From Pelagibacteraceae bacterium AG-464-P07 (GTDB taxonomy: Bacteria > Pseudomonadota > Alphaproteobacteria > Pelagibacterales > Pelagibacteraceae): DNA of 64,000 nt. The first letter of the stretch is position 1; the number at the start of each line of letters is the position of its first letter. The position numbers and the translations under genes are program-made. The notes beneath the pieces are model-generated. The model ran no database searches, had not been told where the DNA came from, and was given only the letters and a program-made list of their open reading frames with translations. The DNA lies in the NCBI GenBank assembly GCA_003211695.1, contig QCSA01000002.1, positions 82,590 to 146,589 on the forward strand, given 5' to 3'. Of this stretch, positions 39,839-49,590 are shown piece by piece.

Positions 39839-42265
39839 ATGGAAAAAATAAAATCTCACGCAAAAATTGCAATAATAGGTGGTGGGATTTTAGGCGTTAG
39901 CTTATTATATCATCTTACCAAAGAAGGCTGGAAAGACTTGGTATTAATTGAAAAAGGAGAACTTACTTCTGGTTCTACTTGGCATGCCGCAGGCCAATGT
40001 CCACACATGGTAGGAAGTTATAATTTGGCTAAAGTTCATTTACATTCTACGAATCTTTACAAAAGTCTAGAAAAAGAAACTGGTCAGGCCACTGGATGGC
40101 ACGGATGCGGTAGTTTAAGATTGGCTTACAAACAAGAAGATCTTGATTGGTTTTTTTATGTAAAAGGAATTTTAGATAATGTGGGATCACCTGCGGAGAT
40201 AATTTCTACTAATGAAATTTCAAAAATACATCCTTTTATAAAATTAGATGGAATTATTGGAGGCTTCCATACACCAGAAGACGGGCATACAGATCCAACA
40301 AGTACGACAAATGCAATGGCCAAAGGAGCTAGAAATGGTGGAGCAAAAATATATCGAAACAATCGTGTCATTGACATTAAAGCACGCCCATCGGGAGAAT
40401 GGGAAATTATAACTGAGAGTGGCAATATTGTTTGCGAACATGTTGTTAATGCTGCGGGTAGCTTTTGTTCAGAAGTTAGCCAAATGGTAGGAATAAAAAA
40501 TATACCAAGTATCAATATGATTCATCATTATCTGGTTACTGAAGAGCATCCTGAAATTAAAAAATTAACAAAAGAACTACCTGTTGTAAGAGACCCAATT
40601 TCTTCCTGTTATCTCCGCCAAGAAGGAAAAGGTTTATTAATTGGAATTTACGAAAAAAACTCAAAATGCTGGGCTTTAGATGGAATGGATTGGAAGTTTG
40701 ATATGGAATTATTGGAACCAGAACTTGATAGACTTGAAGAACATTTAAATAAGGGGATGGATAGAATTCCTCAGTTTAAAGATGTAGGGATTAAAAAAAT
40801 AATTTGTGGTCCAATTACCCATACCCCGGATGATAATTTTTTTGCTGGACCAGCTCCTGGATTAAAAAATTTCTGGATGTTCTGTGCTGCAAGTATAGGC
40901 ATAGCCCAAGGTGGAGGTGCTGGGAAATATCTTGCCCAATGGATAACTTACGGTGATGCAGATATAAATATGCTGGAGTTTGAACCAAGAAGATACCTAA
41001 GCTGGATAAATAAAGATTATGCTATTGAGAAATGTAAGGATCAATATAGAAGAATGTATGTAACCGCCTTACCAAATGAAAGTATTGAGGTTGGAAGACC
41101 GATAAAAAAAACACCTATTTATAAAAAATTGAAAGATTTGGGAGCTATTTACCTAGATTCATATGGTTGGGAAAAACCCTGCTGGTTCGCAAAACCTGGA
41201 ATGAGAGAAGAGTACAGTTTTAAACGGTCTAATGCTTTTACTTATGTTCAAAAGGAATGTGAAAATGTTCAAAATAATGTTGGTGTTTTAGATTTAAGTA
41301 CTTTTGCAAAATATGAAATTTCTGGAAAAAATAGCGAATCTTTTTTAGATCGTTTATGTGCAAACAGGATTCCAAAAAAAGAAGGAAGCATTATTCTTAC
41401 CCATATGCTTAATGAAAAAGGACGCATTCAAACGGAATTAACAATAACGCGTTTTCCAAATAACGTTTTTTATGTTCTTTCTTCTACGGCTTCTGAAATT
41501 AGAGATTTTGATTGGTTTAATCTTCATCTTAAAAAAGGAGAGTATGTAAGTATTAAAAATGTTACCCAGGATTATGGAGTGCTTGTTCTAGTAGGACCAA
41601 ATTCGAGAAAAGTATTGTCTCAATTAACTTCTCAAAATTTACATAATAATGATTTTCCTTGGCTTAAAGGTAAAGAAATTTTAATTAACAAAATTCCAGT
41701 GAGAGCACTTAGAGTAAATTATGTTGGCGAATTAGGTTGGGAACTCCATCATTCTATGGATCAAATGGAAACATTATATGATTCAATCTATGAAGTAGGC
41801 AAGAAGGAAAATATAATTAATTTTGGAACTTATGCAGTAAATTCTTTAAGAATGGAAAAAGCATACAGGGGTTGGGGCAGTGAACTTACTGGTGAAATTA
41901 GTTTAGTTGAAGCTGGCATGAGTCGTTTTTTTAATTTGAAGAAAAAAAATAATTTTATTGGGGCCAAAGCCCTTCAAAATAAATCTCAATCCGGAGTTGA
42001 TATTAAAATTGTTTACTTGGAAGTTGATGTGGACAATGCTGATGCGAGAGGTAATGAGCCTGTTTACCATAACAATAAAGTGGTGGGAGTGGTTACTTCA
42101 GGAGGGTATGGATTCAGGACCAAAAAAAGTCTAGCATTCGCTTACGTAAAATCTGATTTAGCTACTGGTGTAAACTTAGAAATTGAAATTCAAGGTCAAA
42201 GAAGAAAAACAAAAATACTCGATAAAGTTGTCTATGATCCGGACAATCAAAAATTAAGGGCCTAA
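39839..42265 (+). CDS. Dimethylglycine/sarcosine dehydrogenase-like FAD oxidoreductase fused to GcvT-like domain
   Basis: IAIIGGGILGVSLLYHL; SGSTWHAAGQCPHMVGSYN; C-terminal GcvT fold with RVNYVGELGWELH and NSLRMEKAYRGWGSELT. Confidence 0.87.
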   Translation: MEKIKSHAKIAIIGGGILGVSLLYHLTKEGWKDLVLIEKGELTSGSTWHAAGQCPHMVGSYNLAKVHLHSTNLYKSLEKETGQATGWHGCGSLRLAYKQEDLDWFFYVKGILDNVGSPAEIISTNEISKIHPFIKLDGIIGGFHTPEDGHTDPTSTTNAMAKGARNGGAKIYRNNRVIDIKARPSGEWEIITESGNIVCEHVVNAAGSFCSEVSQMVGIKNIPSINMIHHYLVTEEHPEIKKLTKELPVVRDPISSCYLRQEGKGLLIGIYEKNSKCWALDGMDWKFDMELLEPELDRLEEHLNKGMDRIPQFKDVGIKKIICGPITHTPDDNFFAGPAPGLKNFWMFCAASIGIAQGGGAGKYLAQWITYGDADINMLEFEPRRYLSWINKDYAIEKCKDQYRRMYVTALPNESIEVGRPIKKTPIYKKLKDLGAIYLDSYGWEKPCWFAKPGMREEYSFKRSNAFTYVQKECENVQNNVGVLDLSTFAKYEISGKNSESFLDRLCANRIPKKEGSIILTHMLNEKGRIQTELTITRFPNNVFYVLSSTASEIRDFDWFNLHLKKGEYVSIKNVTQDYGVLVLVGPNSRKVLSQLTSQNLHNNDFPWLKGKEILINKIPVRALRVNYVGELGWELHHSMDQMETLYDSIYEVGKKENIINFGTYAVNSLRMEKAYRGWGSELTGEISLVEAGMSRFFNLKKKNNFIGAKALQNKSQSGVDIKIVYLEVDVDNADARGNEPVYHNNKVVGVVTSGGYGFRTKKSLAFAYVKSDLATGVNLEIEIQGQRRKTKILDKVVYDPDNQKLRA

Positions 42266-42326
42266 ACGATTTTATCTAGACAACTAAAATGAAATAAAGC
42301 ATATTCTGAATTTCAAAGGGAGATTC

Positions 42327-43517
42327 ATGGCAACAAGAACAAATACGCCTCCAAAACCTCATCTGGGATTTGGCACAAGAATTAGAAAGTCTCCATATTT
42401 TGAATCTACTTTAAAATGGGGCTGCAAAGAATATACCACTTATAATCACATGTATTTTCCTGTTTATTATAATACTCCCGAAGAGGATTTTTGGAGTTTA
42501 GTTAATGATGTTACACTTTGGGATGTTGCTGTAGAACGACAAGTAGAAATTAAAGGACCGGATGCAGCAAAATTTACACAACTATTAACGCCGAGAAATT
42601 TATCAAACTGTCAAGTTGATCAGTGTAAATATGTTTTAAATACAAATTACCAAGGTGGAATTCTTAGTGATCCAATATTGTTAAAATTGGCAGAAGATCA
42701 TTGGTGGTATTCGATTTCGGATAGCGATCTTTTGCTTTGGGCCATGGGTGTTGCTGGAAAAAACAAATATGATATTGAACTTAGGGAACCTGATGTATCT
42801 CCATTGCAAGTTCAGGGACCAAAATCAAGAGATTTGATGAATGGTTTATTTGGATCATGGATTAATGATCTTAAATACTACTGGTTTAAACAAACGGATT
42901 TAGATGGAATACCAGTAGTTGTTTCAAGAACTGGTTGGAGTGGTGAGATTGGTTATGAAGTTTACCTTCGAGATGCAAAGCGTGGTACAGATTTATACGA
43001 AAAGATTATGGCAGCGGGCAAACAGTATAAAATTGCTCCTACTGGACCATCACAAATCAGGAGGGTAGAGGCTGGAATTTTTTCATATTTTCAAGATATG
43101 CGAGTGACAGACAATCCTTTTGAAATAGGCATGGACAGATTAGTTGATCTTGAAATGGAGATAGATTTTGTTGGTAAAGAAGCACTTAAGAAAATTAAAA
43201 AAGAAGGAATTAAAAGAAAATTGGTGGGCATAGAAATTCTTGGAGATCCTATAAGCAAAGTTGTTCCACCACAGTATACACCCGGGTACTTTGTGCCTGA
43301 TCATTGGCCTGTATTTGATGATAAAAAAGAAATTGGCTATGTTACATCAAAGTGTTATTCCCCAAGATTAAAGAAAAATATTGGATATGCTTTTATACCC
43401 ATTGATTATGTAAAAAATGACACAGAGATAGAAATTAGATCTCCTTATGCGAATTTAAAAGCAAAAGTTGTACCATTACCTTTCTTTGATACTAAAAAAA
43501 GAATTCCAATAAAATAA
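42327..43517 (+). CDS. GcvT-family aminomethyltransferase, DmdA-like
   Basis: YTTYNHMYFPVYY...LWDVAVERQVEIKGPDAAKFTQLLTPRNL; SRTGWSGEIGYEVYL; RVEAGIFSYFQDM. Confidence 0.8.
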   Translation: MATRTNTPPKPHLGFGTRIRKSPYFESTLKWGCKEYTTYNHMYFPVYYNTPEEDFWSLVNDVTLWDVAVERQVEIKGPDAAKFTQLLTPRNLSNCQVDQCKYVLNTNYQGGILSDPILLKLAEDHWWYSISDSDLLLWAMGVAGKNKYDIELREPDVSPLQVQGPKSRDLMNGLFGSWINDLKYYWFKQTDLDGIPVVVSRTGWSGEIGYEVYLRDAKRGTDLYEKIMAAGKQYKIAPTGPSQIRRVEAGIFSYFQDMRVTDNPFEIGMDRLVDLEMEIDFVGKEALKKIKKEGIKRKLVGIEILGDPISKVVPPQYTPGYFVPDHWPVFDDKKEIGYVTSKCYSPRLKKNIGYAFIPIDYVKNDTEIEIRSPYANLKAKVVPLPFFDTKKRIPIK

Positions 43518-43552
43518 TCTATGCATTTGAATAAAATCTGTGAGAATCACGG

Positions 43553-44410
43553 ATGAAATTTAGCGATATCCTACTTGCATTGTGCGCACCCTTGCTTTTA
43601 GGTTTTGGTTTTGCGATTGCCAAACCTGCTATGCAGCAGTTTCCACCATTTTTACTAATGGGTTTACGTTTTACCATTGCAGCATTGATTCTAATTTGGT
43701 GGTTTCCCATACCAAAAAAATTACTTAAAGATTTATTTATAGTATCACTTATTGGAGGCACTTTAACTTATGGTTTGGTATATATGGGCTTGGATAGGGT
43801 TGATGCATCTTCCTCAATACTTCTTGTTCATACCGAAGTACCATTTGGAGTAATTATTGCATATTTTTTATTTAAAGAAAGACCAGGAATAAAAAATATA
43901 CTTGGCATAATTATTGCTTTCATAGGACTTTTTATTTTATTGGGTGCTCCCAATCTTGAAGGCAAATTTATTGGTGTTTTGTTATTGCTCTTTGGAGCAT
44001 TTACGTGGTCTTTTGGAATGGTTATGGCAAAACCACTTAGTGAAAAAATTGGAGGATTTGCTGTTACAGCTTGGGTTTGTATATTTACTGGACCAATGTT
44101 GTTATTAGGGTCGTTTATTTTTGATGGTAATACAATTAATTATTTTTTATCTGCAGATTCTAAAGGATGGTTAATAGTTGCTTATCTCAGTTTAATCATG
44201 CAACCTTTAGCATATGGTACTTGGTACCATGTCATTGGACGCAACCCAATTCATAAAGTTATGCCTGTGATGCTTTTGTTGCCTCTTACAGGATTATCAA
44301 CTGCTATTTTTTTACTTGGAGAAGAGCCGACAAAACAAGTATTTATTGGAGGAGCAATTATATTGTTTGGAGTTGGCATGATATTATTTAGTAAAACAAA
44401 AAAAAAATGA
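43553..44410 (+). CDS. DMT/EamA family transporter
   Basis: 10-TM pattern, GFGFAIAKPAMQQFPPFLLMGLRFTIAAL. Confidence 0.83.
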   Translation: MKFSDILLALCAPLLLGFGFAIAKPAMQQFPPFLLMGLRFTIAALILIWWFPIPKKLLKDLFIVSLIGGTLTYGLVYMGLDRVDASSSILLVHTEVPFGVIIAYFLFKERPGIKNILGIIIAFIGLFILLGAPNLEGKFIGVLLLLFGAFTWSFGMVMAKPLSEKIGGFAVTAWVCIFTGPMLLLGSFIFDGNTINYFLSADSKGWLIVAYLSLIMQPLAYGTWYHVIGRNPIHKVMPVMLLLPLTGLSTAIFLLGEEPTKQVFIGGAIILFGVGMILFSKTKKK

Positions 44411-44472
44411 TTGGAGATTTTTTAATGAAGATTGGGTTTATATGATTAGGAACGTTACTTCAAAATTTTTTT

Positions 44473-44751
44473 TTATAATTCCTCTGGTTTACCTTTGGGA
44501 TAAGTAGGTTCAATAATAAATTCTTCCCCTGTATCGTTGTTTTTACATCTTGCCGATAACCAATCGTATTTAAAATTATTCGCAACAACAAAATCATATA
44601 ATACATTGAGTGTATTATTGTCTCGAGTTCTCAAAAGTAACTTTTGTTTGCACTCTTCCATAGTTTTAAAATTATTATCTAATACAAAAGTTTTTTGCGT
44701 ATTCATTGGGTCTTGCCCAATAAGATAAGCCAGTATTATAATTTTAAACAT
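44473..44751 (-). CDS. Small hypothetical protein, possibly exported
   Basis: 92-aa ORF with a hydrophobic N-terminus; no family recognised. Confidence 0.4.
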   Translation of the reverse strand: MFKIIILAYLIGQDPMNTQKTFVLDNNFKTMEECKQKLLLRTRDNNTLNVLYDFVVANNFKYDWLSARCKNNDTGEEFIIEPTYPKGKPEEL

Positions 44752-44827
44752 TATCTTTATTCTTAAACCAATCAGGAATTTTAAGATAAGGTGGTTTTGG
44801 ATATAATCCTATCGTGGTTGTTTTCAT
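44744..44827 (-). pseudogene. MetE-like (methionine synthase II) N-terminal relic
   Basis: Frame not in the ORF track: MKTTTIGLYPKPPYLKIPDWFKNKDNV*; TTTIGxYPKPxYxxxxDWF resembles MetE C-terminal-domain family N-termini. Confidence 0.5.
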
Positions 44828-45296
44828 TTATCAATTGAGAAGTAATTAAATCTCGGTAATCATCAATTTTTTTCATTTTAATATTTGGTATTTTTGCATC
44901 ATCATCATATTTTCTAAGAATTATTGCATCTTTATAAAATTTTAATGAAGTAAAATTTCGAGATTCCTCATCGTCCATTATTCCTCCTTGAAGTACTAAA
45001 CTAATTTTAGAAGGATCTGATAAAATATCATAATATGATTTATTTCGGCAGAGATATCTTTTGGCTTGAACATGTAGTTTAATGGGTTCAGTGACTTCTG
45101 GTTTGAAATAATCTTTTAAAAAACCAAATCCTACTTCTTCATGTTTTCCATCCAATGATTTTAAAACCAATAAATTAGGATCCTCAATAACAAAATGGCC
45201 ATAGTCGTGAAGTAAACAAGCACAAATAAATGATTTGAAAGAGTGTTTTTTTTCTGCCAACATTGCTGTCTGTATCATATGATCAGATATTGTCAC
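44781..45296 (-). pseudogene. PhnZ/TmpB-like HD-domain oxygenase, N-terminally truncated
   Basis: DHMIQTAMLAEKK...CACLLHDYGHF...HEEVGFGFL...HVQAKRYLCRNKSYYDILSDPSKISLVLQGGIMDDEE. Upstream in-frame codons encode FYIGEK, then a stop. Confidence 0.6.
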
Positions 45297-45420
45297 TTTC
45301 TCACCAATATAAAAATTTTTTTAATTTGATAATTATATATTATTTTATCAACTATATGCACGGACAATAGATCCTCGAATTTAATTAATTAGTTTTACCT
45401 CTACAATATGATAATACTTA

Positions 45421-45708
45421 GAAAATAAAAAAGATGAAGCAGAAATCCCATTTGAAACAGAAGATGAAGCAATTAAAATTACCAATGATACAGAATATGG
45501 CCTTGGCAACTATTTACAAACTGAAGATAAAGAAAAGGCAAAAAAAGTTGCAAAAAAATTAAGATCGGGAATTGTTTATATAAATGGAAAAGCCGGAGAC
45601 TCCGGAACACCTTTTGGCGGATATAGACAATCTGGCAATGATCGCGAAGGAGATACTTGGGGACTAGAAGAATACCTAGTGGTAAAAACGATTACTGGTT
45701 GGAAATGA
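45421..45708 (+). pseudogene. Aldehyde dehydrogenase C-terminal relic
   Basis: ATG-less frame: AEIPFETEDEAIKITNDTEYGLGNYLQTEDKEKAKKVAKKLRSGIVYINGKAGDSGTPFGGYRQSGNDREGDTWGLEEYLVVKTITGWK*. Confidence 0.85.
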
Positions 45709-45709
45709 A

Positions 45710-46513
45710 ATGAAAAAAAAAGATAAATTTAAATACTATAAATTTTTAAATTCACTTCCGAAAAAAATTAATAATTTATATTTTAGAAAACTAAGAGGTA
45801 AATTTAAATTAAATAATAAATCTAAAAAGAAAAACGGTTTTGATCCAGTTACAAACATTGACAAAGCTATAGAATTCTTTTTAAGAAAAGAAATTAAAAA
45901 AAAATTTCCTAAAGATGGAATTGTTGGCGAAGAGTTTGAAACAAAAAAATCAAAGAGTGGATTTTCATGGATTATTGATCCCATAGATGGCACAAGATCC
46001 TTTATTATTGATACCCCTACTTGGAGCAATTTAATAAGCATAAATTATAAAAATGTCCCAATTTTTGGTTTAGTTAATTTTCCGATGTTAAAAAAATATT
46101 ATATTACTGGAGCTAAAAAAACTTCTTATTTGGTAGAAAATAATAAATTTAAAAAACTTAAAGTTTTAAAAACTAACACACTTAACAGATCAAAGGTTGC
46201 TGGAAACTTTTTTGGATGGTTGTCTTTAAACGAACAAAAAAAAATTTCAAAATTAACAAGATTAATGAGATACCCTTGTTCTGACGCTCTTAGCTACTGT
46301 CAATTAAGTGAAGGAAAGCTAGATGTGGTTATTCAGTGTTATAATAAAATTTGGGACATACATCCAATGATACCACTCATAGAAAATGCTGGTGGACTTA
46401 TAACAACTTGGGAAGGCAAAGATGCGAGAGTCGGAGGAAGTGTAGTTGCTAGTTCAAATAAAATAATACATAAAAAAATTCTTAAATTGCTTAAGCCAGC
46501 GTTAAAAAAATAA
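45710..46513 (+). CDS. Inositol monophosphatase family protein (histidinol-phosphatase-like)
   Basis: DPVTNIDKAIE; DGIVGEEF; WIIDPIDGTRSFI; WDIHPMIPLIENAGG. Confidence 0.88.
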   Translation: MKKKDKFKYYKFLNSLPKKINNLYFRKLRGKFKLNNKSKKKNGFDPVTNIDKAIEFFLRKEIKKKFPKDGIVGEEFETKKSKSGFSWIIDPIDGTRSFIIDTPTWSNLISINYKNVPIFGLVNFPMLKKYYITGAKKTSYLVENNKFKKLKVLKTNTLNRSKVAGNFFGWLSLNEQKKISKLTRLMRYPCSDALSYCQLSEGKLDVVIQCYNKIWDIHPMIPLIENAGGLITTWEGKDARVGGSVVASSNKIIHKKILKLLKPALKK

Positions 46514-46517
46514 ATTT

Positions 46518-47699
46518 ATGATCAACCGCAATCTGTGGCTATTGGCTTTAAGTCAAGTATTTGGTTTTACAGCTAATATTATTACAGTTTTTTTAAGTGG
46601 AATTGTCGGGTCACAAATTACTTCTATAAAGTCTTTATCAACATTGCCTACAGCTTTATCAGTTGTTGGTACTGCAATTTTTACTATTTTAGCAGCAAAA
46701 ATTATGGGCAAAATAGGCCGAAGGTTAGGTTTTGTTTTTGCAGCTTTAGTTAGTTCAACGACTTGTTTGCTAGCTGCTTTCGCTATCACTCAACAAAACT
46801 TCATTTTATTTTGTATCTCACATTTAATTCTTGGTATGGGGATAGCTTTTGCTCATCAATATCGTTTTGCAGCAGCAGAAAGTGTAGAGAAAGAAAAAGT
46901 ACCAAATGCTATCTCTATTTTAATGTTAGCTGGAATCGTTTCATCCTTTTTAGGTATAACTTTAGCGAATTATACAAAAAATTTTATCCCTGATCATTTA
47001 TATGTTGGCTCTTATCTTTTGCTCGCTGTATTTACTTTTATGCCAGCAATATTTTTAATTTTTTATAAAAATAATGAAAAAACAAAAATAGATTTTAATA
47101 ATAAATATAATGGACGTAGATTATTTGAAATAATTTTTCAACCAAGATTTTTGCAAGCAATAATTGCTGCTGCATTTGCTTATGCTATCATGTCGTTTTT
47201 AATGACTGCTACACCCTTAAGTATGCATGTGATGGAAAAAATGAGTTTAGAAAATACAGGCTTAGTTCTTCAATTTCATCTAGTAGCTATGTTTCTTCCA
47301 TCATTAATTACAGGACATTTAATTAAAAAGTTTGGGCATAGCAATATAATGTATATAGGAGTTTTATTTTTTGTCGTAACAATAATCTTAAGTTTATTTG
47401 AACAAACATTTGCAAATTATATGGTAGCTCTAATATTTTTAGGATTAGGGTGGAATTTTTTATTTATTTCTGGAACTAGTTTAGTTGTTTTAACTTATAA
47501 AGAAGAAGAGAAATTTAGAGCACAAGGAATTAATGATTTGATTGTATTCTCTATAATGGCATTAGCAAGTTTATCGGCAGGAATATTGCTAAGCTTAACT
47601 AGTTGGCAAACTATGAACTTAATATGTATTCCTTTCTTAGCTATTATAGTATTAACTACTTGGAGTGCAGGCAGAATAGAAACTTTAAAAAAAATCTGA
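46518..47699 (+). CDS. MFS transporter
   Basis: 12-TM pattern; KIMGKIGRRLGFVFAAL loop. Confidence 0.83.
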   Translation: MINRNLWLLALSQVFGFTANIITVFLSGIVGSQITSIKSLSTLPTALSVVGTAIFTILAAKIMGKIGRRLGFVFAALVSSTTCLLAAFAITQQNFILFCISHLILGMGIAFAHQYRFAAAESVEKEKVPNAISILMLAGIVSSFLGITLANYTKNFIPDHLYVGSYLLLAVFTFMPAIFLIFYKNNEKTKIDFNNKYNGRRLFEIIFQPRFLQAIIAAAFAYAIMSFLMTATPLSMHVMEKMSLENTGLVLQFHLVAMFLPSLITGHLIKKFGHSNIMYIGVLFFVVTIILSLFEQTFANYMVALIFLGLGWNFLFISGTSLVVLTYKEEEKFRAQGINDLIVFSIMALASLSAGILLSLTSWQTMNLICIPFLAIIVLTTWSAGRIETLKKI

Positions 47700-47732
47700 T
47701 TTTTAATATAAGGATTAAATTTTATTGTAATT

Positions 47733-48380
47733 ATGCCAACACATTTAATTCATAGAGGGTTAGCAAAAAAAAATTTTAAAGAAAATACATTAACTTCATT
47801 TAGATACTGTTTCGAAAAGAAATATGGAGTTGAAACCGATCTTCATTGCACAAAGGATAACAAAATAGTTTGTTTTCATGATTTTAACTTGAATAGAAGA
47901 TTTAAAATTAATAAAAAAATAAAAGATTTAAATTATTTGGATTTAAAAAAAATTAGCAGAAAAAAAAGGGCCGAGATACCTTTGCTTTCTGAGCTTTTAA
48001 AGGCATCAAGAAATAAATTTCCTCTGCTGTTAGAATTGAAACCTATTTTTTCCTCAAAAAACCTAAAAAAATTACTGCATGAAACAAAAAAGTGTAAAAA
48101 CTGTGCATTAATTTCTTTCCAAGAAAAAAATATTTATAATCTAAGTAAGTCAAAGACTAAATTGCCTAAGGGTTTATTGTTTTCTTCAACTGCAAAAATT
48201 AAAACCATTATTTCAAAATCTAAAAAATCCTATATAGATTTTATGATTTTGCATAAAGATTTTTTACAAAATAAAAGCTTATCTATGATAAATAAACCTG
48301 TTTATTATTATCCAATTCTTAACAAAAAAGAATTTATAAAATACAATCAAACAAAAAATTTAGTTTTTGAAAATCTGTAG
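47733..48380 (+). CDS. Glycerophosphodiester phosphodiesterase family protein
   Basis: HRGLAKKNFKENTLTSFRYC...GVETDLHCTKDNKIVCFHD. Confidence 0.85.
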   Translation: MPTHLIHRGLAKKNFKENTLTSFRYCFEKKYGVETDLHCTKDNKIVCFHDFNLNRRFKINKKIKDLNYLDLKKISRKKRAEIPLLSELLKASRNKFPLLLELKPIFSSKNLKKLLHETKKCKNCALISFQEKNIYNLSKSKTKLPKGLLFSSTAKIKTIISKSKKSYIDFMILHKDFLQNKSLSMINKPVYYYPILNKKEFIKYNQTKNLVFENL

Positions 48381-48382
48381 GG

Positions 48383-49510
48383 TTATTTTTTTAAAAAAAT
48401 TAATCTACCAATAATTTCATCTCTATCAATATAATAACCTTGCAGATGTCTATGTCCTGAATTTGTACCAAAGGCAGTTCTGCCGTGCAAAACTCTTCTG
48501 TTATTAAAAGAAAAGATATCTCCTGGGTTAAGCCTGAACTTAATTACAAATTTATCATCATGCAATAAATTACCTAACTTATGATGAGCTTTATAAACCC
48601 TTTCCATCTCACCTGGATGACAGTCTAATGCATCCATTGTAGCAACACTAAACCTAATATCATTATAATCATTATCTTTTGTCAAAGTAATAGCAGGAGC
48701 ATGAAAAATTCTAATTGATTCTTGTGTGTAATCGTTGTCTTTGAATTTAAGAGGTATACTCACTAAAGTTTCAAAAATTTCTTTTTCATTCTTTCTTAAA
48801 TAGTCAGCAACTGCAAAACCATCTACAGCAGAAGATTGGCCTCCCTCAGCAGAATTAATTAAACAATGTAAAAATTGATAGCCTGGAGGTGTTTCAAACC
48901 AAGGTAAATCCATGTGATTTCTTAATGCATGTGCTGTATAAGCGGAGTTATTTGGTTTTGGAATATTAATAACCTCAAAAGGTGTTTTAAAAAAAGTCTC
49001 CCTTATACTGCCTATTCTATTTAAAACTGGGAAAGCAGACTTTTTTTCTATTGGAGCATTTTTAACAATTGCAATTCCATTATGATGAAGAAGCTCAAGC
49101 CATTTTATCAAACCTTTATCGCTATCCATTATTTCGTCGTGTTCTACTTGTACGGTTGAAAGTTTTGAATTGAGTGAATTATCCCATAAATCGTAAGGGG
49201 AAATATATTTTTTTTTGTTATTAATTGTGTAGCAATTTTCTCTAAGCCATTTTTGATCATAATAACTAGTGTGATTTCCTTCATTCCATTCTATTTCTAA
49301 TTTATCTTCTGCGTTGATTTTAAATTGCTTAGGGCTAATATTTGTCGAAACTTCTAATAGATTAAACATTCTATGTCTTGAATCTTTATCCCAAACCGTC
49401 GAACAATTGTCTCTTAGCCACATGAAATTAAAATTACTTTTTTCTCCGTCGTTCCATTCAATATCTAATGAAGAATCATTTGCTGAAACTTTTGAAATAG
49501 TTGTTGTCAT
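48383..49510 (-). CDS. Gamma-butyrobetaine dioxygenase-like 2OG-Fe(II) oxygenase
   Basis: N-terminal DIEWNDGEKSNFNFMWLRDNC; AHALRNHMDLPWFETPPGYQFLHCL; FNNRRVLHGRTAF. Confidence 0.83.
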   Translation of the reverse strand: MTTTISKVSANDSSLDIEWNDGEKSNFNFMWLRDNCSTVWDKDSRHRMFNLLEVSTNISPKQFKINAEDKLEIEWNEGNHTSYYDQKWLRENCYTINNKKKYISPYDLWDNSLNSKLSTVQVEHDEIMDSDKGLIKWLELLHHNGIAIVKNAPIEKKSAFPVLNRIGSIRETFFKTPFEVINIPKPNNSAYTAHALRNHMDLPWFETPPGYQFLHCLINSAEGGQSSAVDGFAVADYLRKNEKEIFETLVSIPLKFKDNDYTQESIRIFHAPAITLTKDNDYNDIRFSVATMDALDCHPGEMERVYKAHHKLGNLLHDDKFVIKFRLNPGDIFSFNNRRVLHGRTAFGTNSGHRHLQGYYIDRDEIIGRLIFLKK

Positions 49511-49590
49511 AAAAAATATAGTTATTTTATTTTACACCAATAATAAATATAAAGAAGATAAAAAATTTGATAAAGGTCATACAAATAATC

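Noticed and set aside
40156-40515. Minus-strand 119-aa ORF inside the DMGDH-like gene
   Set aside because: Antisense shadow of a conserved coding region.
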